A stretch of DNA of 18,427 nt from CAZAMB01 sp964486335 (GTDB lineage: Bacteria; Planctomycetota; Phycisphaerae; UBA1845). Below the pieces are notes generated by a model, which was not told the origin of the DNA, did not search any database, and saw only the letters and a program-made list of their open reading frames with translations. Position numbers and translations under genes: made by a program. Position 1 is the stretch's first letter; the number at the start of each line of letters is the position of its first letter. The stretch lies in assembly GCA_964486335.1 (NCBI GenBank), contig CAZAMB010000029.1:1-18427 (forward strand), given 5' to 3'. Positions 14,181 to 18,427 of the stretch are shown here, one piece after another.

Positions 14181-15342
14181 ACGCTACTTTCGCGCAGACC
14201 TTCTTGGCCGCATCGGTCAGGTCCGCAGCCGGAATCAACGCCGGAATCGCGGCCTCCTTGAGCAACATTCGCGCTCGCTCGACGTTGGTCCCTTCCAATC
14301 GAACGACGACAGGAATCTTGAACCCGATTTCCTTCGCCGCCGCGATCAGTGCCTCGGCGATCAGGTCGCACTTGGCGATGCCGCCGAAAATGTTGACCAA
14401 TACACCCTTGACCTTGGCATCGGCGAGAATGATTCGGAAGGCCTCGATGGCTCCATCTTTCGACACCGACCCACCGACGTCGAGGAAGTTGGCCGGCTCG
14501 CCGCCGTGCAGTTTGATGATGTCCATCGTGGCCATCGCCAGCCCGGCCCCGTTCACGAGGCACCCGATGTTGCCGTCCAGCGCGATGTACGAAAGATTGT
14601 TGTCCTTGGCACGAAGCTCCATCGGGTTTTCCTCGGTCGGGTCGAACATATCCTGAAGCAGTTTGTGTCGGAAAACCGCGTTGTCATCGAAGTTCATCTT
14701 GGCGTCGATGGCCATCACTTCGCCCGACTTCGTCCGTACCAATGGATTAATCTCCGCAAGCGAGCAATCATACTTGTAGAACACTGACACGAGTCCGCGA
14801 ATGATCCGCTCCGCCGACTTGGCCTGTTCCTTGTCGGTAAAGCCCAGCGCGGAGACAAGCTGCGCCGCCTGGAAGTTCAGCAAGCCCATCGTCGGATGAA
14901 GCCACCGCTTTACAATGGCATCTGGATTCTTGTGCGCGACGACTTCGATTTCGACGCCGCCTTCCTTCGAGACCATGACCACTGGGCGTCGTTTCGCGCG
15001 ATCGACGACCACGGCCGCGTAATACTCCGACTCAATCTCGACCGCCGCGGCGATCAACAGTTTCTTGACCGCGATCCCTTCCGACCCAGTCTGAGGCGAA
15101 ACCATCCGATGGGTCAGCATGAACTTCGCGGCCTCACGGAGCTGACCCGCATTGTCACACAACTTGACGAACCCGGCCTTGCCTCGCCCACCCGCGAAAA
15201 CCTGTGCCTTCACGACGGCCTTGCCGCCGATTTTCTGATAGGCCGTCACAGCCGCATCCACGGTCTCAACCACTTCAGACTTGGGAACCGGCACGCCTGC
15301 CTCTGCGAGCAGTTGCCGGGCCTGATATTCATGAACTTTCAT
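14179..15342 (-). CDS. sucC: Succinate-CoA ligase, ADP-forming, beta subunit
   Basis: The beta subunit of succinyl-CoA synthetase, which with the alpha subunit (SucD) couples succinyl-CoA to succinate conversion to nucleotide phosphorylation in the citric acid cycle. The 387 residues match the family length. MKVHEYQARQLLAEAGVPVP is the typical N-terminus; the ATP-grasp core shows VVKAQVFAGGRGKAGFVK (43-60), LAEINPLV (195-202) and DAKMNFDDNA (213-222), and the CoA-ligase part shows NGAGLAMATMD (264-274) and VNIFGGIAKCD (316-326). ATG 15342 is supported by GGGAG 9 bases upstream and by the family N-terminus; a longer open frame to 15492 is not needed. sucD normally follows directly, but here a lipoprotein gene follows, so sucD must be elsewhere. 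Confidence 0.95.
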   Translation of the reverse strand: MKVHEYQARQLLAEAGVPVPKSEVVETVDAAVTAYQKIGGKAVVKAQVFAGGRGKAGFVKLCDNAGQLREAAKFMLTHRMVSPQTGSEGIAVKKLLIAAAVEIESEYYAAVVVDRAKRRPVVMVSKEGGVEIEVVAHKNPDAIVKRWLHPTMGLLNFQAAQLVSALGFTDKEQAKSAERIIRGLVSVFYKYDCSLAEINPLVRTKSGEVMAIDAKMNFDDNAVFRHKLLQDMFDPTEENPMELRAKDNNLSYIALDGNIGCLVNGAGLAMATMDIIKLHGGEPANFLDVGGSVSKDGAIEAFRIILADAKVKGVLVNIFGGIAKCDLIAEALIAAAKEIGFKIPVVVRLEGTNVERARMLLKEAAIPALIPAADLTDAAKKVCAKVA

Positions 15343-15407
15343 CGTTGCCTGCTCCCTGAGATCGTCACTTGTATGCGTGATGACGGTTTGTCGCCAACCG
15401 AGGGCTG

Positions 15408-15436
15408 ATTGTGAACCCTTGCGAGCGAATTGTCGA
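15408..15436 (-). promoter_or_regulatory. Possible sigma-70-type promoter for sucC
   Basis: On the minus strand TCGACA (15431-15436, five of six to TTGACA) and CACAAT (15408-15413, four of six to TATAAT) are separated by 17 bases. The site lies 65 bases upstream of the sucC start codon, in the divergent region between sucC and the tRNA gene. Confidence 0.4.
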
Positions 15437-15547
15437 GTGCCGCGACGGCCGAAGCAGCATTTCACTTCAGATGTGACCGCGATCAACGGCAATCTTGGCA
15501 GCGTGGACTTTATTTTGGCGAGGTTTTGAGTATTCTGCTTGGATTGA

Positions 15548-15621
15548 GGCGGCGTAGCTCAGATGGTTAGAGCGTGGGATTCATAACCCCAAGGTCCCCG
15601 GTTCGACCCCGGGCGCCGCTA
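15548..15621 (+). tRNA. tRNA-Met (CAT anticodon), elongator type
   Basis: A 74-base cloverleaf: acceptor GGCGGCG pairs with CGCCGCT (first pair G-T), D stem GCTC/GAGC, anticodon loop TTCATAA with CAT at 15582-15584, and T arm CCCGG-TTCGACC-CCGGG, discriminator A. CCA is not encoded. The initiator signature of three G-C pairs next to the anticodon loop is not met (pair 31-39 is A-C), so elongator tRNA-Met is the best call; a lysidine-modified tRNA-Ile cannot be excluded without comparison. A weak TATTCT lies 11 bases upstream. Confidence 0.95.
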
Positions 15622-15672
15622 GTGCGGGAAGTGGTCATCTATCGCCTTGGACGGCTTCGTTCGCAGCATTTC

Positions 15673-15700
15673 TTGGAGTTACTCGTCTTAGTGTTTTAAT
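15673..15700 (+). promoter_or_regulatory. Possible promoter upstream of the MMPL gene
   Basis: TTGGAG (15673-15678) and TTTAAT (15695-15700, five of six to TATAAT) are separated by 16 bases. The leader to the GTG start would be about 137 bases. A second, weaker pair (TTGAAG 15758-15763 and TACGAT 15782-15787, 18-base spacer) lies closer to the gene. Confidence 0.3.
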
Positions 15701-15843
15701 GAAGTTGTGATGATGATTCGAGTCGGAGACCGCTTGCGAAACGTCACGACGCCTTTCTTGAAGAAAACCGAAACTCGTTGGTACGATGCCGCTCGTGAGT
15801 TGTCACTCCGGTGCCGGGCGTGAGAATCTGAGGGATTCTTTTG

Positions 15844-18117
15844 GTGAAGAATTGGTCACGGATGGTCGCCCGTTCACCCTGGATTTGGATCATTGGCTGG
15901 CTGTTGGGTGCCGCGATAACCGGATTTGGGGCGCCGGAGATTGCCAGTCTACTCGAGGATGATCGGCACGGCTTTCTTCCGTCCAACATGCCGTCCCAAA
16001 CAGCCGCGGCGCGGCTCCGGCAGGAGTTTCCCGATGCCGCCTACGCCAGTCGCGCGGTAGTGGTGTGTGTTCGTCCGCAAGGCCTTACAGATTCCGATCG
16101 GGATTTCATTCATCGGGTTGCCCGTGAATTGCGGAATCGGTCGAGCGCCCTCGGTTGGCGCGTTCGGGCGACGGATGAGTCGCCGTATCTCAAGCAGCTA
16201 CTGGAAAGCGCCGACGGTCAGGCCGCGCTGATGGTTGTCGAGCTTCCCGCAGGCAGCCTGACGAAACACTCCGTCAATCGAGTCCATGAGATCGAGCGCA
16301 TCCTCGCTGACGCGCGGGCTCCCGAAGGTCTGGAGATTGTCGTGACAGGCAGCGCCGCCATGGGCGCCCTGCTCAACGCGAGCGCCAAACGCGACGTCGA
16401 CATGACGACCATTTGGGCGATTGCGGCTGTTGCGATCATACTCTTGCTTGTCTATCGTTCGCCCGTCGCCGTGCTGCTGCCGCTATTTACAATCGCCATT
16501 GCGTTGGTCATTTCACTTGGGTTGATCGGCTGGGCCGCCCAAGCCGGCTGGCCGTTGAACGGCCTCGTTCAGATGTTCGTGATCGTCATCGTCGTGGGGA
16601 CGGGAACGGACTATTGCCTGTTTCTGTTCGCGCGGTTCCGAGAGGAAGCCGCCGTGGGTGGTGATTTCGGTTCGGCCACCATGGCGGCAATGTCCCATGC
16701 CGGACCGGCGATCCTCGCCAGCGCCGGAACCAACGCGGCCGGCCTGGCCACGCTCACGCTCGCTCGAAATCGCGATCTCTACACATCGGGACCGACGATC
16801 GCGCTTGCCATCGCGGTGACGGCCCTGGCTGTTCTGACGCTGACGCCCGCGCTCATCAGAGTGTTCGGATCACGATTGGTACGAGTGCCCGCATCTGGAG
16901 GATCTCAGAACGGCGATGGTCGACTCTGGCAGGCTGCCGCGAAGTTGGTCACGACTCGGCCCGCGCTGGTCGCCGCGGTCGTCACAGCGGTACTGGTCGG
17001 CGCGGCAGCCATCGGCGCGGCCAAGCGAACCCACCCGGTTTATGATTCTTTGGAACAATTTCCTGCGGACTCGTCGTTCGTCCGCGGCGCGAAACTCTAT
17101 TCCGACCACTTTTTCGCGGGCCGCGCCGTCGCGGAAGCAACTCTGGTCATTTCATCCGACGCTTCCCTCGAAACCATCGGCCAATCAAACGCTTTCCGTG
17201 CTGCGCTCGATGGACTCGCCAATCGCTTGCGCGACGGATTCCCAGTCGTATACTACCGCGACCTGTTTGATCCATTCGGAAACTCTCGAACAGGAATGAG
17301 CGGTGATGTTGACACGGTCGGCAACTCATTCAGCCGATCGGTCGTCGAGCGATTCGCCAGACCCATCTACTTAGGATCGTCGGAAAGAACAGCGCGGATC
17401 GAGCTTGGTCTTGCCGTGGAACCGCGTTCCATCGCGGCCATGAAAATGGTCGAGGAATTGCGGGACGTCGCGGAGAGTGCGCTGCGATCTGAATTGGCCG
17501 CGACGATGGATGCGGAGCCGATCGAAGTTTTGGCAGCCGGAGAAACTTCCGTCTACGCCGATATGCGCGGTCTGCGGCAGCGAGACTTTAGGGTGATTGG
17601 GATTGCCGCCATCGCGTTGATCGGCGTGATTCTCGTCTGGATGATCCGTTCCGTCGCGCAGGCCGCCGTGCTCATTGCAGCCACGCTGCTTACGTACCTT
17701 GCGACTTATGGGATCACGTGGATGATTGTTCGAGAAGTCTTCGGGCAACCGGCGCTGGCATGGCAGATCGATTTTCTCTTGTTCATCGTGGTGCTCAGCC
17801 TGGGACAGGACTACAACATCTTCGTTGTTGCCCGCATCCGCGAAGAGCTGACCTCGCGTCCGCCGCGCGAGGCCATATCGCTCGCCATTCGCAAGACAGG
17901 GCGGGTCGTCAGCAGTTGCGGGCTCATCATGGCTGCCACGTTCGCTTCGATGTTTGCGGGTTCGCTACTGGTGATGAAGCAGTTTGCCCTCGCCTTGTCA
18001 CTGGCCATGCTTATTGACACCTTTGTGGTTCGTCCACTGCTTGTCCCGGCGGCCATCCTGTTGTTGCTCGAGCGAAGACGGCATAAGCAGGCGCTGGCGA
18101 AGCCGACCGGCTCCTGA
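15844..18117 (+). CDS. MMPL-family (RND superfamily) transporter
   Basis: An inner-membrane proton-driven exporter of the MMPL/RND superfamily, whose members move lipids, hopanoids or glycolipids to the outer envelope. The 757 residues show the usual two-fold layout: helix 1 (about 11-31), an extracytoplasmic loop (about 32-180), a helix bundle (about 183-350), helix 7 (about 372-393), a second loop, and a final bundle (about 578-745). The diagnostic GTGTDYCLFLFARFREE begins at residue 252 and its counterpart GQDYNIFVVARIREE at 654. Asp256-Tyr257 and Asp656-Tyr657 correspond to the Asp-Tyr pairs that form the proton relay in mycobacterial MmpL3. GTG 15844 is preferred (GAGGGA 8 bases upstream); TTG 15841 is adjacent. 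No partner gene is next to it, so the substrate is unknown. Confidence 0.92.
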   Translation: MKNWSRMVARSPWIWIIGWLLGAAITGFGAPEIASLLEDDRHGFLPSNMPSQTAAARLRQEFPDAAYASRAVVVCVRPQGLTDSDRDFIHRVARELRNRSSALGWRVRATDESPYLKQLLESADGQAALMVVELPAGSLTKHSVNRVHEIERILADARAPEGLEIVVTGSAAMGALLNASAKRDVDMTTIWAIAAVAIILLLVYRSPVAVLLPLFTIAIALVISLGLIGWAAQAGWPLNGLVQMFVIVIVVGTGTDYCLFLFARFREEAAVGGDFGSATMAAMSHAGPAILASAGTNAAGLATLTLARNRDLYTSGPTIALAIAVTALAVLTLTPALIRVFGSRLVRVPASGGSQNGDGRLWQAAAKLVTTRPALVAAVVTAVLVGAAAIGAAKRTHPVYDSLEQFPADSSFVRGAKLYSDHFFAGRAVAEATLVISSDASLETIGQSNAFRAALDGLANRLRDGFPVVYYRDLFDPFGNSRTGMSGDVDTVGNSFSRSVVERFARPIYLGSSERTARIELGLAVEPRSIAAMKMVEELRDVAESALRSELAATMDAEPIEVLAAGETSVYADMRGLRQRDFRVIGIAAIALIGVILVWMIRSVAQAAVLIAATLLTYLATYGITWMIVREVFGQPALAWQIDFLLFIVVLSLGQDYNIFVVARIREELTSRPPREAISLAIRKTGRVVSSCGLIMAATFASMFAGSLLVMKQFALALSLAMLIDTFVVRPLLVPAAILLLLERRRHKQALAKPTGS

Positions 18118-18232
18118 ACCAGTTCGCTCCGTTGGATTGCCCGTGGATCGCTATTCCCAGAGCCCTCGGCTTATCTGTCAGATCAAGGAGATTTCCCGGC
18201 GGTTTCGGCGATCTGAGGATCGTGGTCGCCAA

Positions 18233-18255
18233 TCGCGCGATCGGTTGCCGCGCGA
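18233..18255 (+). terminator. GC-rich hairpin after the MMPL gene
   Basis: TCGCGCG (18233-18239) and CGCGCGA (18249-18255) form a perfect 7-bp stem with a 9-base loop, about 115 bases past the MMPL stop. No T-run follows, so intrinsic termination is uncertain. Apart from this hairpin I see no gene or other structure in 18118-18290. Confidence 0.3.
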
Positions 18256-18290
18256 AGAAATGACGAGAGCTGTGTCAAAAGATGCAGTAT

Positions 18291-18426
18291 TAAGTAGGAA
18301 CGCTGAATGAACTGCCCAAATGGCACGGGGCGAACCATGAGTTCCGTTGGTTTTCCTGCGCCCTAGGGTCCGCGCGGGCTGAAGTCCGCGGCTCGCTCGC
18401 GTCAATTCTTTCGGCGTTCCTACTTA
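18291..18426. mobile_element. MITE-like element with 24-bp terminal inverted repeats
   Basis: The first 24 bases (18291-18314, beginning TAAGTAGGAACGC) match the reverse complement of the last 24 (18403-18426) at 21 of 24 positions, with the outermost 13 identical. The ~136-bp element has no open frame of note. Inside the right half is a 7-bp hairpin (18373-18379 with 18384-18390, TGAA loop, one G-T pair). Its right ~43 bases recur at 38-80. The window stops one base after the element, so a target-site duplication cannot be judged. Confidence 0.55.
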
Positions 18427-18427
18427 G

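Noticed and set aside
14099..14563. Upstream extension of the lipoprotein frame to 399 residues
   Set aside because: The extra part lies inside sucC in a different frame on the same strand. The lipoprotein signal peptide with a good Shine-Dalgarno site fixes the start at 14098.
15343..15492. Fifty-residue N-terminal extension of sucC
   Set aside because: The family N-terminus MKVHEYQ begins at 15342 with a good ribosome-binding site, and the extension covers the candidate promoter.

Overview
The window is chromosomal DNA of a moderately high-GC Gram-negative-type bacterium. The best guess is a member of the Planctomycetota or a close relative. The grounds are two tandem ClpP paralogues behind a trigger factor, exosortase-type polysaccharide genes, an N-terminally anchored protein with a 'DPFDGQP' C-terminus of a kind frequent in planctomycetes, a tRNA without encoded CCA, and dispersed REP/MITE-like elements. 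This assignment is inferred from gene content and was not tested by phylogeny.

Layout. (1) Positions 1-243 hold the right end of a dispersed repeat and a perfect 22-bp palindrome. (2) A membrane-anchored hypothetical gene (244-1686, minus) follows. (3) A compact minus-strand operon (5653 to 1809) encodes a CapK/PaaK-like adenylate-forming enzyme, a FemAB-like acyl/aminoacyltransferase and a family-4 glycosyltransferase. The last two resemble the exosortase (XrtA/PEP-CTERM)-associated exopolysaccharide families; no exosortase lies in the window. (4) A divergent DUF885 metallopeptidase-like gene (5879-7501) comes next. (5) A tandem pair of paralogous exported proteins (7653-9209, plus) follows, in which the first copy is cut by one in-frame amber codon. 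(6) A RAYT (REP-associated tyrosine transposase) gene sits between two inverted copies of a 34/35-bp REP-like palindrome (9245-9907). (7) A minus-strand protein-quality-control and metabolism block runs from 15342 to 9997: sucC, a proline-rich lipoprotein, tig with an unusual basic tail, and two clpP genes. (8) A tRNA-Met(CAT) gene is followed by an MMPL-family transporter (15844-18117, plus). (9) The right end is a ~136-bp MITE-like element whose right terminus matches the repeat at the left edge of the window.

How the genes work together. The 1.8-5.7 kb operon probably modifies or assembles a surface polysaccharide. Trigger factor and the two ClpP subunits form the classic nascent-chain and proteolysis neighbourhood; one ClpP has Asn in place of the catalytic Asp, which suggests a hetero-oligomeric protease. 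sucC lies without sucD. I found no complete defence system, prophage, CRISPR array or convincing wholly new system. The points most worth following are the amber-interrupted paralogue pair, the RAYT unit with its inverted ends, the MITE-like element, the divergent ClpP pair and the histone-H1-like tail on trigger factor.
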